Below, one piece after another: positions 32,520 to 42,140 of a stretch of DNA of 64,000 nucleotides. The stretch is taken from contig NZ_FWFY01000004.1 in NCBI RefSeq assembly GCF_900172345.1, positions 248,001 to 312,000 of the forward strand, in the 5' to 3' direction. Below the pieces are notes generated by a model. The model ran no database searches and had not been told where the DNA came from. It saw only the letters and a list, made by a program, of their open reading frames with translations. Source of the DNA: Limimaricola soesokkakensis (lineage in GTDB: Bacteria > Pseudomonadota > Alphaproteobacteria > Rhodobacterales > Rhodobacteraceae). The position numbers and the translations under genes were made by a program. Within the stretch, counting starts at the first letter, position 1; each line of letters begins with the position of its first letter.

Positions 32520-33436
32520 CGGCAGTAGGGGCTTCGATTCGAGGCGGTGTCGAAGTGGAAATGGTCCCGGTGCGCCGCGTTGGCATCGGGGCCGAGCACC
32601 GTCCCGAAGGGGCCGCAGGCAGCCTTGTGCAGATCGCGCAGCGCCCCGCCCGCACCGCGGCTGTTCCAACCCGAGGTCAGGCTGATCTCGCGCCCGTCGC
32701 GTAGCCCGAACGCGGTGATGTCGATGGCGCGGCCGAAGGCATGCTCGGAAAGCTGCGCGCCCTGCTCGTTGTTGCGCGAGCGGCAGACATAGCTGCCGGC
32801 GGTGCGCAGCACCGCGAGACCGCCGCCGGTGGCCGAGAGCATCGGCATGGCCGCCTGGCCGACCCAGGCGCCCAGCGCCCGCGCGGTGTCGCAATCGACC
32901 ACCGCCGCCGGGGCGATCCGTACGCCATGAACGGCGGTGATCTTCACCGGTGCCTCGATGCCGCAGGCCCCCGCCCCGTTCACCGGGGCGACGGGCGCGC
33001 CCTCAAGCCCGGGCATGCCGCAAAGCGCGCCCGCGCTCCCGACGGGCGGCGCGGCACGGGTCACGGGGGCCGAGACCACCTGCGCTTCGGACAGCGAGGC
33101 CGAGAGCGAAGGACGCGCGCCGGGTCGTTGTGCGGGCCGGGCGGCGGTGGCCACGGCTTCGGGCGAGGCGCTGGCGACGGCGGCGTCGGGCGCTGACACG
33201 GCAGCCGGTGCCGCCGTCGTGGCGAGCCGCGCGCGCGGCCGCGACACGGTGCTGGGCTGTCCCGGCGAGGCGGCGACCGGCGCCGTGGCGACGGGCGTAT
33301 CGGCCACGGCTGTGTCCGGCACGGTCGTGGCCGTGCGGCCCATGGGACGTGCGGTGGTCTCCGGCGCCAGCGGCTGTGCCGCGAGCGCGAGCGGGGCGAG
33401 CGCGAGGCAGGCCGCCAGCCATGTGGTGCGGCTCAT
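32516..33436 (-). CDS. Extensin-like C-terminal domain protein, exported
   Basis: 306 residues. Signal peptide [21 protein letters not shown], then a low-complexity Ala/Pro/Thr/Val linker (about 22-135), then the extensin-like domain: CGIEAPVKITAV, QLSEHAFGRAIDITAF with a peptidase-like His and Asp, and HRDHFHFDT near the end. The arrangement recalls LAS-type (D-Ala-D-Ala) metallopeptidases, so a cell-wall role is plausible but unproven. ATG overlaps the tyrC stop as ATGA, making it the last gene of hisC-tyrC-extensin. Confidence 0.85.
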   Translation of the reverse strand: MSRTTWLAACLALAPLALAAQPLAPETTARPMGRTATTVPDTAVADTPVATAPVAASPGQPSTVSRPRARLATTAAPAAVSAPDAAVASASPEAVATAARPAQRPGARPSLSASLSEAQVVSAPVTRAAPPVGSAGALCGMPGLEGAPVAPVNGAGACGIEAPVKITAVHGVRIAPAAVVDCDTARALGAWVGQAAMPMLSATGGGLAVLRTAGSYVCRSRNNEQGAQLSEHAFGRAIDITAFGLRDGREISLTSGWNSRGAGGALRDLHKAACGPFGTVLGPDANAAHRDHFHFDTASNRSPYCR

Positions 33437-34380
33437 TTCCGGGGCTCCGTCTTGTCGCCGCGTGCCGCGCCCCGGCCGAAATCCGGGGCGGCCGTGTCCT
33501 GCCCCGCCTCGATGATGCCGCGGCGGATCGCGCGGGTGCGGGTGAAGTAGTCGTGCAGGTGATCGCCGTCGCCGGTCCGGATCGCGCGCTGCAGCGCGAA
33601 CAGCTCCTCGGTGAAGCGGCCGAGGATCTCCAGCGTCGCCTCCTTGTTGGTCAGGAACACGTCGCGCCACATGGTCGGATCGGAGGCCGCGATGCGGGTA
33701 AAGTCCCGGAAACCGGCGGCGGAATACTTGATCACCTCGCTGTCGGTCACCCGGCGCAGATCGTCGGCGACGCCGACCATCGTGTAAGCGATCAGGTGCG
33801 GGGTGTGGCTGGTCACCGCCAGCACGAGGTCGTGGTGGTCGGCATCCATCACGTCGACATGCGCGCCCATCCCCTCCCACAGCGCCGAGAGCCGCGCCAC
33901 GGCGTCCGGATCGATATCGCCATTCGCCGGCACGATCAGGCACCAGCGATTGTCGAAAAGCTCGGCGAAGCCCGAGCGCGGGCCCGAATGCTCGGTCCCG
34001 GCGAGCGGATGGGCCGGGATGAAATGCACGCCCTCGGGGATATGCGGGGCGACCGCCTCGATCACCGCCTTCTTGACCGAGCCGACATCCGAGACGACGG
34101 CACCGGGCTTGAGCATCGGCGCGATTTCTTCGGCCACCGCGCCCATCGCGCCCACCGGCACGCAGAGCACCACGAGATCGGCGCCCTCCGCCGCCTCGGC
34201 CGCCGTCTCGCAGACCCGGTCGACGAGACCGATCTCGCGCGCGATCTCGCGCGTTTCGGCAGATCGCGCATGGCCGGTGATTTCGCCCGCGAGACCGGCG
34301 CGCCGCATTGCATGCGCCATCGACGAGGCGATCAGGCCGAGGCCGATCAGCGCGACGCGCTCGAACACCGGCACGCTCAT
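33433..34380 (-). CDS. tyrC: Prephenate/arogenate dehydrogenase
   Basis: 315 residues, NAD(P)-dependent step of tyrosine synthesis. The dinucleotide fold is at the N-terminus ([16 protein letters not shown]), the catalytic His in [15 protein letters not shown] (~120), and the substrate region SHTPHLIAY is later. No chorismate mutase or ACT domain is attached, so it is the stand-alone cyclohexadienyl type; preference for prephenate or arogenate cannot be told. ATG at 34380 overlaps the hisC stop (ATGA). Confidence 0.92.
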   Translation of the reverse strand: MSVPVFERVALIGLGLIASSMAHAMRRAGLAGEITGHARSAETREIAREIGLVDRVCETAAEAAEGADLVVLCVPVGAMGAVAEEIAPMLKPGAVVSDVGSVKKAVIEAVAPHIPEGVHFIPAHPLAGTEHSGPRSGFAELFDNRWCLIVPANGDIDPDAVARLSALWEGMGAHVDVMDADHHDLVLAVTSHTPHLIAYTMVGVADDLRRVTDSEVIKYSAAGFRDFTRIAASDPTMWRDVFLTNKEATLEILGRFTEELFALQRAIRTGDGDHLHDYFTRTRAIRRGIIEAGQDTAAPDFGRGAARGDKTEPRK

Positions 34381-35456
34381 GCCGCGCCCTTGAAACGGGC
34401 GATGGCGTCGATCACCCGGGCGCAGCCGGCCTCGTCGCCCACGGTGATGCGCAGCGCCTCCGGAAAGCCGTAGCCGCCGACGCGCCGCACCAGGATGCCC
34501 TCGGCGCGCAGCGCCGCGTCGCAGCCCGCCGCCTCTTCCTCGTCCGCGAACCGCGCCAGAACGTAGTTGGCCTGGCTCTCGTCGCAGGCGATGCCGAGAT
34601 CGAGGAGCTTGTCGCGCAGCCAGACGCGCAGCCGCGCATTCTCGCTCCGGCAATGCTCGGTGAAGCCGGTATCGCGGATCGCCGCCTCGGCGGCGGCGAG
34701 CTGGCTGTTCGACAGGTTGAACGGCTGCCGCACCCGGTTCAGCACGTCGATGATCTCGCGCGGGCCATAGCCCCAGCCGATCCTGAGCCCGCCGAGGCCG
34801 TGGATCTTCGAGAAGGTGCGGGTCATCACCACGTTGTTGCGGCTCTCCACCAGCTTCGCGCCGCCATCATAGCCCTCGGCGAATTCGACATAGGCGCCGT
34901 CGAGCACGAGGATGACGTGATCGGGGATCGCGTCGGCAAGGCGCGCGACCGCCTCGACCGGGATCATCGTGCCGGTCGGGTTGCCCGGGTTGGTGAGGTA
35001 GATCAACCGGGTGCGTTCGGTGCAGGCGGCGAGGATCGCGTCGGTATCGACGACCCGGTCACGCTCGCGCACCTCGACCGGCGTCGCGCCGGCGGCGCGG
35101 GCGAGGATCGGGTACATGGCGAAGCCGTGCTCGGTGTGGATCACCTCGTCGCCGGGGCCGGCATAGCACTGCGCGAGAAACTGCAGCACCTCGTCCGAAC
35201 CGGCGCCGCAGATAATGCGCTCCGCGTCGAGCCCGTGGATCTCGGCGATTGCGGCGCGCAGATCCGCGTGGTCGGTCGGGGGATAGAGATGCAGCGTCGC
35301 GGCCGAGCCCTCCAGCGCCGCCACGGCGTGGCGGCTGGGACCATAGGGGTTCTCGTTGGACGACAGCTTGAGCGGGCTGGAATGCCCCTCGAGCTTGCTC
35401 TGCCCGCCCACATAGAGGGCGATGTCCATGATGCCGGGCTGCGGGGTGATGCTCAT
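34377..35456 (-). CDS. hisC: Histidinol-phosphate aminotransferase
   Basis: 359 residues, fold-type I PLP enzyme. It converts imidazole-acetol phosphate to histidinol phosphate, and family members often transaminate aromatic keto acids too, which fits the neighbouring tyrC. Landmarks are [33 protein letters not shown], and the PLP Lys in [19 protein letters not shown] at 35456 has GAAGGAG. First gene of a three-gene overlapping operon. Confidence 0.94.
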   Translation of the reverse strand: MSITPQPGIMDIALYVGGQSKLEGHSSPLKLSSNENPYGPSRHAVAALEGSAATLHLYPPTDHADLRAAIAEIHGLDAERIICGAGSDEVLQFLAQCYAGPGDEVIHTEHGFAMYPILARAAGATPVEVRERDRVVDTDAILAACTERTRLIYLTNPGNPTGTMIPVEAVARLADAIPDHVILVLDGAYVEFAEGYDGGAKLVESRNNVVMTRTFSKIHGLGGLRIGWGYGPREIIDVLNRVRQPFNLSNSQLAAAEAAIRDTGFTEHCRSENARLRVWLRDKLLDLGIACDESQANYVLARFADEEEAAGCDAALRAEGILVRRVGGYGFPEALRITVGDEAGCARVIDAIARFKGAA

Positions 35457-35566
35457 CTCTGCGCTCCTTCGAACCGGGCCTCCATAGCCGGGGCGGCGGA
35501 TGGTTTCCAGCGTCATGCAAGCCGCCTCCCCTCGCCCGCCGGCGGTATGCCGCTATGTGAGAAGCC

Positions 35567-36379
35567 ATGGAACAGCCCCTGCACCTCGCCGCCGGGATCG
35601 CGATCCTCACGCTGGTCTCGATCGATTTCCTCCTTGCCACCATCGGCGCGGCGCCGCGGGTGATCCTGTCGGAGCGGCTGGCCCGGGGGATCTTCGCGCT
35701 GCTGCGCCGGATCACCCGGCACCGCCCGGCCCGGGTGCTGGCACGGATGAGCGGCGTGATCGTGATGGTCCTCGTCGCGGGATTCTGGGTCGTCGGCACG
35801 GCGCTGGGCTGGACTCATATCTTCCTTTCGGCACCGCGCCACGCGGTGGTGCTGACGCAGTCGGCCGAAGAGGCCGGGTTCTGGGATGCCGCTGCCCATG
35901 CCGGGCACCTGCTCTCGACGCTGGGCGGCGCGATCACCCGGCCCGGCGACACCTTCTGGAACGCGGTGCAAGTGCTTGCCGGGGTCAACGGCATGGTGGT
36001 GCTGACGCTGGCGGTGAGCTTCATCCTGTCGACGGTGCAGACGGTGCAGCTGGGTCGGGCCTTCGCGGCGCTGCTGCACAGCCAGCCCAAGGGCGCCGAG
36101 GTCGCGCCGCTCTTCGGGCGGCTGGCCGATATCGTGGCGGGGCTGAACTCGGCTCCCTTCGCGCTTTATTACAGCCATGGCCGGGCCGAGAGGCGTCTGC
36201 CGGAGGCGCTGGTGCGGATGGCGCGGGACGCGGCAGCGCAGGGTCCGGAGGTCGAGGACCGGTTCTACGACCTGATCTCGGACCTGCCGCATCTGGATCT
36301 TCCCGAGGACAACGCCGCGCGGTTCGAGGCGTTGCGGGTCTGGGCCGGGCATCAGCGGCTGGGCCGACTGGAGAGCTGA
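35567..36379 (+). CDS. Membrane protein of unknown function
   Basis: 270 residues, family not recognised. Hydrophobic segments lie at about 8-30, 62-88 and 137-162, with a shorter one possible near 105-120 before a TFWNAVQVLAGVNGMVV stretch that could be a re-entrant loop. The last ~90 residues are hydrophilic and acidic/basic mixed, presumably cytoplasmic. The layout resembles small ion-channel-like proteins, but no selectivity-filter motif is visible. It is divergent from hisC and converges on rpsD. Confidence 0.65.
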   Translation: MEQPLHLAAGIAILTLVSIDFLLATIGAAPRVILSERLARGIFALLRRITRHRPARVLARMSGVIVMVLVAGFWVVGTALGWTHIFLSAPRHAVVLTQSAEEAGFWDAAAHAGHLLSTLGGAITRPGDTFWNAVQVLAGVNGMVVLTLAVSFILSTVQTVQLGRAFAALLHSQPKGAEVAPLFGRLADIVAGLNSAPFALYYSHGRAERRLPEALVRMARDAAAQGPEVEDRFYDLISDLPHLDLPEDNAARFEALRVWAGHQRLGRLES

Positions 36380-36400
36380 GCGAGGGCGCATCTGCAATGG

Positions 36401-36430
36401 AAAAGGGCCGCGCAGTCTCCCGCGCGGCCC
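36401..36430 (-). terminator. Rho-independent terminator of rpsD
   Basis: Minus-strand stem GGGCCGCGC/GCGCGGCCC (36430-36422 with 36413-36405), 8-base loop, then four T (36404-36401), 27 bp after the rpsD stop. Confidence 0.8.
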
Positions 36431-36456
36431 CCTGTCCCTCGATCCGTTTTTTCGGA

Positions 36457-37077
36457 TCAGTTCTTGGCGTAGAATTCGACGACGAGGTTCGGCTCCATCA
36501 TCACCGGGTAGGGCACGTCGCCCAGCGCCGGGGTGCGCACGAAGGTCGCGGTCATCTTGGAGTGGTCCACCTCGAGGTAGTCCGGGGTGTCGCGCTCGGG
36601 CAGCTGGACGGCTTCCAGCACCACGGCGAGCTGCTTGGACTTGTCGCGGACGGCGATGACGTCGCCTTCCTTGACGCGGTAGGAGGGGATGTTCACGCGC
36701 TTGCCGTTCACGGTCACGTGGCCGTGGTTCACGAACTGGCGGGCGGCGAAGACGGTCGGCACGAACTTGGCGCGGTACACGACGGCATCGAGGCGGCGCT
36801 CGAGCAGGCCGATCAGGTTCTCACCGGTGTCGCCCTTGACGCGCTCGGCTTCGCCATAGATGCGACGGAACTGCTTCTCGGTCAGGTCGCCGTAGTAGCC
36901 CTTGAGCTTCTGCTTGGCGCGCAGCTGGATGCCGAAATCCGACAGCTTCTGCTTGCGGCGCTGGCCGTGCTGGCCGGGGCCGTATTCGCGACGGTTCACC
37001 GGGGACTTCGGACGGCCCCAGATGTTTTCGCCCATGCGGCGGTCGATCTTGTACTTGGCAGAGGTGCGTTTGGTCAC
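36457..37077 (-). CDS. rpsD: 30S ribosomal protein S4
   Basis: 206 residues, primary 16S rRNA-binding protein of the 30S body and part of the mRNA entry helicase site. [17 protein letters not shown] and [15 protein letters not shown] fall in the N-terminal half, with the S4 domain at ~96-160 ([34 protein letters not shown]). No Zn-type Cys cluster. GTG start with AAGGAG 8-9 nt upstream. It stands alone here with its own promoter and a ~145-nt leader. Confidence 0.98.
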   Translation of the reverse strand: MTKRTSAKYKIDRRMGENIWGRPKSPVNRREYGPGQHGQRRKQKLSDFGIQLRAKQKLKGYYGDLTEKQFRRIYGEAERVKGDTGENLIGLLERRLDAVVYRAKFVPTVFAARQFVNHGHVTVNGKRVNIPSYRVKEGDVIAVRDKSKQLAVVLEAVQLPERDTPDYLEVDHSKMTATFVRTPALGDVPYPVMMEPNLVVEFYAKN

Positions 37078-37228
37078 TCTCTGATCTCCTTCTGTCGGCC
37101 CTCGCGGGCCATGTCTCGAAGGGCGTTGTCCTCTGGGACGGCCATGGGCCGCCTCCCGACAGGGATCCCCTCGCGGGGTCCGCCAACACCAATGAAAGAC
37201 CCGGGACGCGAGGACCCGGGACGGGCGG

Positions 37229-37256
37229 CTTATACAGTCCGAACGCGCGGAGTCAA
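37229..37256 (-). promoter_or_regulatory. Strong sigma-70 promoter of rpsD
   Basis: On the minus strand TTGACT (37256-37251), 16-bp spacer, TATAAG (37234-37229). It ends 11 bp from the lpxR-like stop codon. The expected transcript start near 37222 gives a leader of about 145 nt with several GC-rich inverted repeats. Confidence 0.8.
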
Positions 37257-37266
37257 CCGCCCCGCC

Positions 37267-38145
37267 CTAGTAGCCGAATTCGAGTTTCAGAGAACCCAGG
37301 ACCTGACTCTCATGCTGCCCCTCGAACTCCTTGGAAAGCCAGCTCAACCCGTAGAAGAGCCGCACCTCCGGCCCCGGCTGCCAATGCAGCCCGATCCGGG
37401 CGCGGCGGCGGTCGAGTGGCTCGCGGCCGGGCAGGAACACGCAGTCGCCCAGCCAAGCGGCATCCGCGCCCGCGACCAGCGCGAGGCCGGTCGTCTCGGC
37501 CTCGATGCCGCGATAGGGCTGGCCGGTGACCGGATCGCGCAGCCACAAATCGCCATGGCCGATGCCGCCCCAGATCGCGTCGATCCCGGCGCGCAGCATC
37601 TCCTCGGCGCCCGCCTCGGCGGCGAGGAAAGGGCGCAGGCTCAGCCGCGCCGCGGGCCGCAGCGGCAGCACCGCCTCGCTGCGCGCCTGCAGGTGCAGCG
37701 CATCCTCCATCTGCCGATTTGTGCCGCGCGGCGGATCGAAGCCGAGGATTTCATGCGCCCGTTCCTGGAAACCGGAGAGGCCGGTCGATGGCCCCATGGC
37801 AAGGATCTCGCCGCCGAAGGCCCCTTCGACGGGGCCGATGGACTGGTGCAGAAAGCCGCCGAGAGCGATCACGCCGGCATAGGGCCGATCGTCGCGACCG
37901 GCACGGGTTCGCGCGGGCGCGAGGATCTCGGTGCGAAACCGCAACTCGACCAGCGCGTCCGGCATGGCGGACGGCGCGCCGTCCCAGCCTGCCCCCGACA
38001 CACGGCTCAGCGCCAAAGCCCCCGAGCGCCAGCGGTCGTGGCCGTCGCCGATATAGTCGTTGGAGAAGATCCGTCCCCAACCGAGGGTCTCGGCAGAAAC
38101 GGGCGCGGCAATGAGGGCGAACAGGGCAAGGATCAGGGGGCGCAT
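37267..38145 (-). CDS. Lipid A deacylase LpxR-like outer-membrane protein
   Basis: 292 residues. Signal peptide MRPLILALFALIAAPVSA. FSNDYIGDGHDRWRSG and RDDRPYAGVIALGG match the LpxR (DUF2219) family, in which the conserved Asn/Asp/Gly loop binds Ca2+ and the barrel removes the 3'-acyloxyacyl chain of lipid A in the outer membrane. The C-terminus ends in an aromatic residue (FGY) as a beta-barrel should. Activity on this organism's lipid A is inferred from the family. Monocistronic, reading toward rpsD. Confidence 0.8.
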   Translation of the reverse strand: MRPLILALFALIAAPVSAETLGWGRIFSNDYIGDGHDRWRSGALALSRVSGAGWDGAPSAMPDALVELRFRTEILAPARTRAGRDDRPYAGVIALGGFLHQSIGPVEGAFGGEILAMGPSTGLSGFQERAHEILGFDPPRGTNRQMEDALHLQARSEAVLPLRPAARLSLRPFLAAEAGAEEMLRAGIDAIWGGIGHGDLWLRDPVTGQPYRGIEAETTGLALVAGADAAWLGDCVFLPGREPLDRRRARIGLHWQPGPEVRLFYGLSWLSKEFEGQHESQVLGSLKLEFGY

Positions 38146-38217
38146 GGGGTCTCCGGGGGCTCGCTCCAGTCCTACCCCCCGGCCCCGCCGCGCCGCCAGT
38201 CCATGCCCGGCCCGCGA

Positions 38218-39375
38218 TCAGCCTGCGGCGCCGGGCGTGTCCTGCGGGTCATGCTCACCCAGGCGCGGCGCGCGGCGGTCGAGCGAGAGCGGGCTTTCGG
38301 AGAACCGGATCGGGCTGCGCAGGCCGGGCACGCCCTCGGGGTCGATCCGCAGCCCCCGGGCGATCACCTGCGGGTCGTCGAAGACCTGATCCACCCGGTT
38401 GATCGGACCGGCCGGCACCGTGGCCGCCTCGAGCGCGGCCAGCACCGCGTCGCGGCCCCAGGATGCGAAGGCCGCGCCCATCGCCTCGGTCAGGGCCGCC
38501 CGATTGGCCACCCGCGCGCCATTGGTGGCGAAGCGCGGATCATCGGCCAGACCGTCGAGGCCCAGCACCCCGCAGGCACGGGCGAACTGCCCGTCATTGC
38601 CCACCGCAAGGATCAGGTCTCCATCCTTGGCCGAGAACACCTGATAGGGCGCGATGTTGGGGTGGGCGTTGCCGAGGCGGCGCGGGGGCGTGCCGGTGGC
38701 GAAGAAGTTCATTGCCTGGTTGGCCAGAACGCCGGTGGCGCAATCCATCAAAGCCATGTCGATATGCTGGCCCCTGCCCGTCTTCTCGCGCGCCGCCAGC
38801 GCCGCCTGGATCGCGATGACCGAATAGAGGCCGGTAAAAATGTCGGTGAAGGCGACGCCGATCTTCTGCGGCTCGCCATCCGGGGCGCCGGTCAGGTCCA
38901 TGATCCCCGACATGCCCTGGATCAGAAAGTCGTAGCCTGCGCGGTTCGCATAGGGTCCGTCCTGCCCGAAGCCGGTGATCGAGCAATAGACCAGCGCCGG
39001 GTTCTCGGCCTTCAGGCTGTCATAGTCGAGCCCGTACCGCGCCAGCCCGCCGACCTTGAAGTTCTCGATCACCACGTCGGCGCCCGCGATCAGCGCGCGG
39101 GTGAGCGCCAGCCCCTCGGGGGTGCGGAAATCGGCAGTGACGCTTTTCTTGCCGCGGTTGCAGGCATGGAAATAGGCGGCCGAGCGGTCGCCATCGGTCT
39201 CGATCCAGGGCGGGCCCCAGCGGCGGGTGTCGTCGCCCTCGGGGGCCTCGACCTTGATCACCTCGGCACCGAGATCGGCCAGCACCTGACCCGCCCATGG
39301 CCCGGCGAGGATTCGCGCCAGCTCGACCACCCTGAGCCCCACTAGCGGCGCCTGCGCCCTTGCCTCTTCCATCAT
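38218..39375 (-). CDS. CaiB/BaiF family CoA transferase
   Basis: 385 residues, class III CoA transferase forming interlocked dimers. LRVVELARILAGPWAGQ at the N-terminus binds CoA, and the catalytic Asp is in AGYDFLIQGMSGIM (~170). GQHIDMALMD and later NAHPNIAPYQ are typical. The CoA donor and acceptor cannot be told; no acyl-CoA dehydrogenase is adjacent. Two tandem ATGs (39375, 39372) follow GGGGGAGG; the upstream one is used. Confidence 0.88.
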   Translation of the reverse strand: MMEEARAQAPLVGLRVVELARILAGPWAGQVLADLGAEVIKVEAPEGDDTRRWGPPWIETDGDRSAAYFHACNRGKKSVTADFRTPEGLALTRALIAGADVVIENFKVGGLARYGLDYDSLKAENPALVYCSITGFGQDGPYANRAGYDFLIQGMSGIMDLTGAPDGEPQKIGVAFTDIFTGLYSVIAIQAALAAREKTGRGQHIDMALMDCATGVLANQAMNFFATGTPPRRLGNAHPNIAPYQVFSAKDGDLILAVGNDGQFARACGVLGLDGLADDPRFATNGARVANRAALTEAMGAAFASWGRDAVLAALEAATVPAGPINRVDQVFDDPQVIARGLRIDPEGVPGLRSPIRFSESPLSLDRRAPRLGEHDPQDTPGAAG

Positions 39376-39583
39376 GCCCCTCCCCCGATGATTGCGCCGC
39401 GCAGGCTAGCGGTGCCACCGGGGGGCCGCAATGCGCGCCGCCTAGCCCAACGACGCGAGCGTTTCACGTGGAGCGTCGGGTCCCGCGCCACCGGTCCGGG
39501 CGCGCCTTCGCCTCGGCCCCGGGGGCTTGCGCCCGGCCCTGCCGCTGGCGAGGGTGGGTGGCAGCCAGCCGAGGATTGCCGCG

Positions 39584-41224
39584 ATGACCCAGACAGCTCC
39601 CTGGTGGCACGCCGCCACCGCCTACCAGATCTATCCGCGCAGCTTCTGCGACAGCGACGGCGACGGCATCGGCGACATTCCCGGCATCATCTCGCGGCTC
39701 GACCACCTCGCCGATCTCGGCATCGGCTTCGTCTGGCTCTCGCCGGTCTATCGCAGCCCGATGGCCGATAACGGCTACGACATCTCGGACTACCGCGACA
39801 TCGCACCGGAATTCGGCACGCTGGCCGATATGGACCGGCTCATCGCCGAGGCGAAATCGCGCGGCATCGGCATCGTCATGGATCTCGTGGTGAACCACTC
39901 CTCGGACGAGCATCACTGGTTCCAGGAGGCGCGCCGGAGCCGCGACAATCCCTACCGCGACTATTATGTCTGGCGCGATCCGGCCCCGAATGGCGGCGCG
40001 CCCAACGATCTGCAGTCGAATTTCGGCGGCCCGGCCTGGAGCTATGACGAGCGCACGGGGCAGTATTACCTGCACCTGTTCGACCGCAGGCAGCCCGATC
40101 TGAACTGGCAGAACCCCGAGCTGCGCCGCGCGATCTACGAGATGATGAACTGGTGGCTGGACCGGGGTGTCGCGGGCTTTCGCATGGATGTGATCGACCT
40201 GATCGGCAAGGACCCCGATGCCAGCATCACCGCCGACGGACCTGACCTGCACCCGTTCCTGCGCGAGATGCACGACGCCACGCTCAAGGGCCGCGACGTC
40301 GTCACCGTGGGCGAAGCCTGGAGCGCCACCACCGAGGGCGCGCTGCTCTATTCGGGCCGCGACGCGGGCGAATTGTCGATGGTGTTCCAGTTCGCGCATA
40401 TAGTGCAGGGGTGGGACGAGGTGCATGGCAAGTGGAAGCCCAAGCCCTTCGATCTCGTGGGGCTCAAGCAGGTGCTGGCCGAATGGCAGCTGGCACTCGC
40501 GGATGACGGCTGGAACTCGCTGTTCTGGAGCAATCACGACCTGCCGCGCGCGGTGTCGAAATACGGCGATGACGGACGCTTTCGCGTGGTCTCGGCCAAG
40601 ATGCTCGCCACGGTGCTGCACATGATGAAGGGCACGCCCTACATCTATCAGGGCGAAGAGATCGGCATGACCAACATCGCCTTCACCGATATCAGCCAGT
40701 TCCGCGATATCGAGACGCTGAACTTTCACAAGATCCAGACCGCCGCCGGGGTCACGCCGGGTGATTTCCTCGCCGGGGCCAACTCGAACGGTCGCGACAA
40801 CGCACGCACACCGATGCAGTGGACCGACGGGCCGCAGGCGGGCTTTACCAGCGGCGAGCCGTGGATCGAGGTGAACCCGAACCACCGCGAGATCAACGTA
40901 GCCGCCGACCGGGCGAGGCCCGACGGCATCTTCGCGCATTACTGCGAACTGGCCCGGCTGCGTCGCGAGTTGGCGGTGATGCGCGAGGGCAGCTTCACCC
41001 CCTATCTGCAGGACCATCCCAAGGTCATGGCCTATGTCCGGCAGCACGAGGACGCGCGGATCGCAGTGCTGGCCAATTTCACCGGCGAGGTGGTGACGGT
41101 GGATGTGCCCCGGGGCCTCGCCATTTCAGGACGCGCGATCAGCGCCAACTATCCCGGCCGTGACGCGCTGGACGGCACGGCGGAACTGCGCCCCTTCGAG
41201 GCGGTGGCGATCCTCGAAGGGTGA
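39584..41224 (+). CDS. GH13 alpha-glucosidase (oligo-1,6-glucosidase-like)
   Basis: 546 residues. The catalytic residues of clan GH-H are visible: nucleophile Asp in GFRMDVIDL, acid/base Glu in TVGEAWS, and the transition-state Asp in FWSNHDLPR. YQIYPRSFCDSDGDGIGDI at the N-terminus and YQGEEIGMTN are typical of GH13 subfamilies for alpha-glucosidase, oligo-1,6-glucosidase and trehalose-6-phosphate hydrolase. No signal peptide, so it acts on imported sugars in the cytoplasm. ATG at 39584 is preceded by GAGGA. No sugar ABC transporter is alongside. Confidence 0.9.
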   Translation: MTQTAPWWHAATAYQIYPRSFCDSDGDGIGDIPGIISRLDHLADLGIGFVWLSPVYRSPMADNGYDISDYRDIAPEFGTLADMDRLIAEAKSRGIGIVMDLVVNHSSDEHHWFQEARRSRDNPYRDYYVWRDPAPNGGAPNDLQSNFGGPAWSYDERTGQYYLHLFDRRQPDLNWQNPELRRAIYEMMNWWLDRGVAGFRMDVIDLIGKDPDASITADGPDLHPFLREMHDATLKGRDVVTVGEAWSATTEGALLYSGRDAGELSMVFQFAHIVQGWDEVHGKWKPKPFDLVGLKQVLAEWQLALADDGWNSLFWSNHDLPRAVSKYGDDGRFRVVSAKMLATVLHMMKGTPYIYQGEEIGMTNIAFTDISQFRDIETLNFHKIQTAAGVTPGDFLAGANSNGRDNARTPMQWTDGPQAGFTSGEPWIEVNPNHREINVAADRARPDGIFAHYCELARLRRELAVMREGSFTPYLQDHPKVMAYVRQHEDARIAVLANFTGEVVTVDVPRGLAISGRAISANYPGRDALDGTAELRPFEAVAILEG

Positions 41225-41231
41225 GAGGCAG

Positions 41232-41252
41232 GCGCGGGCGTTGGGCCCGCGC
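41232..41252. terminator. Hairpin between convergent genes
   Basis: GCGCGGGC (41232-41239) and GCCCGCGC (41245-41252) with a 5-base loop, 7 bp after the glucosidase stop, without a T-run. Confidence 0.4.
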
Positions 41253-41258
41253 GCCGAT

Positions 41259-42140
41259 TCAGGCGGGCTCGACCGCGCGGCGGTAGAGGTGCCAGGTGGC
41301 ATGGCCGAGGATCGGCAGCACGAAGACCAGCCCGACCATCAGCGTCGCCATGCCGGCGCCGAGCCCGACCACGACGATCGCGCCCCACAGCGCCACGGTG
41401 CGCGGGTTCTCGGCCGCCAGACGGGCCGAGGCCTTCACCGCGCGGCGCACCCCGACATGCCGGTCGAGCAGCAGCGGAAAGGAGATCACCCCGATCACCA
41501 GCACCGTCGCGGCAAGCACGAAGCCGATGCCGGTGCCAACCACGATCATCGCCCAGCCGGCCCCGGTGGTCAGCGTGTCGTTGATGAAGGCCATCGCGGA
41601 AACCGGCGGCTCGGGTCCCAGCGTCAGCGCGTAGACGCTCCAGGCCAGCAGCATCCAGGCGGCGAAGATCGCCACGAACAGCACGCCGAGAGTCAGGATC
41701 GCGATTGCCGATGGCGATTCGATCACCTTGAAGGCGGCACCCCAGGTTGGATGCCCGCCCGCCTCGCGCCTGCGGCTCATCTCGTAGAGCCCGACCGCGG
41801 CCACCGGCCCCAGAAGCGCGAAGCCGGTGATCAGCGGCACCAGCAGCGGCAAGAGGTTCTCGTTCATCGCGAAGCGGATCAGCACCAGCCCCGCCAGCGG
41901 GTAGACCACGCACAGGAAGATCACGTCCGATCGGAACGCCTTGAAATCCTCGTATCCCGCGCGCAGCGCCGCCTTGAGATCCTCGGTCTCGATGCGACGC
42001 AGCTTGATCGGCGCGGTGTCGCGCCCGATGGTTTCGCGCGCGCCCTCGCCCAGATGGTGCGTGCCCGCGTTCAGAACATGCCCCGCCCAGCTGAGCGGGT
42101 TGCCGATGGTCTTGTCGACATGGCCGTCGGTCTTCGCCAT
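41259..42140 (-). CDS. DUF2189 domain-containing membrane protein
   Basis: 293 residues, about six hydrophobic segments. The pre-membrane LKAALRAGYEDFKAFRSDVIF stretch and the PLITGFALLGPVAAVGLYEMSRRRE block are diagnostic of DUF2189. Function unknown. ATG at 42140 has AAGGAGG upstream, better than the longer GTG/ATG alternatives. It is divergent from the cytochrome P460-like gene. Confidence 0.87.
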   Translation of the reverse strand: MAKTDGHVDKTIGNPLSWAGHVLNAGTHHLGEGARETIGRDTAPIKLRRIETEDLKAALRAGYEDFKAFRSDVIFLCVVYPLAGLVLIRFAMNENLLPLLVPLITGFALLGPVAAVGLYEMSRRREAGGHPTWGAAFKVIESPSAIAILTLGVLFVAIFAAWMLLAWSVYALTLGPEPPVSAMAFINDTLTTGAGWAMIVVGTGIGFVLAATVLVIGVISFPLLLDRHVGVRRAVKASARLAAENPRTVALWGAIVVVGLGAGMATLMVGLVFVLPILGHATWHLYRRAVEPA

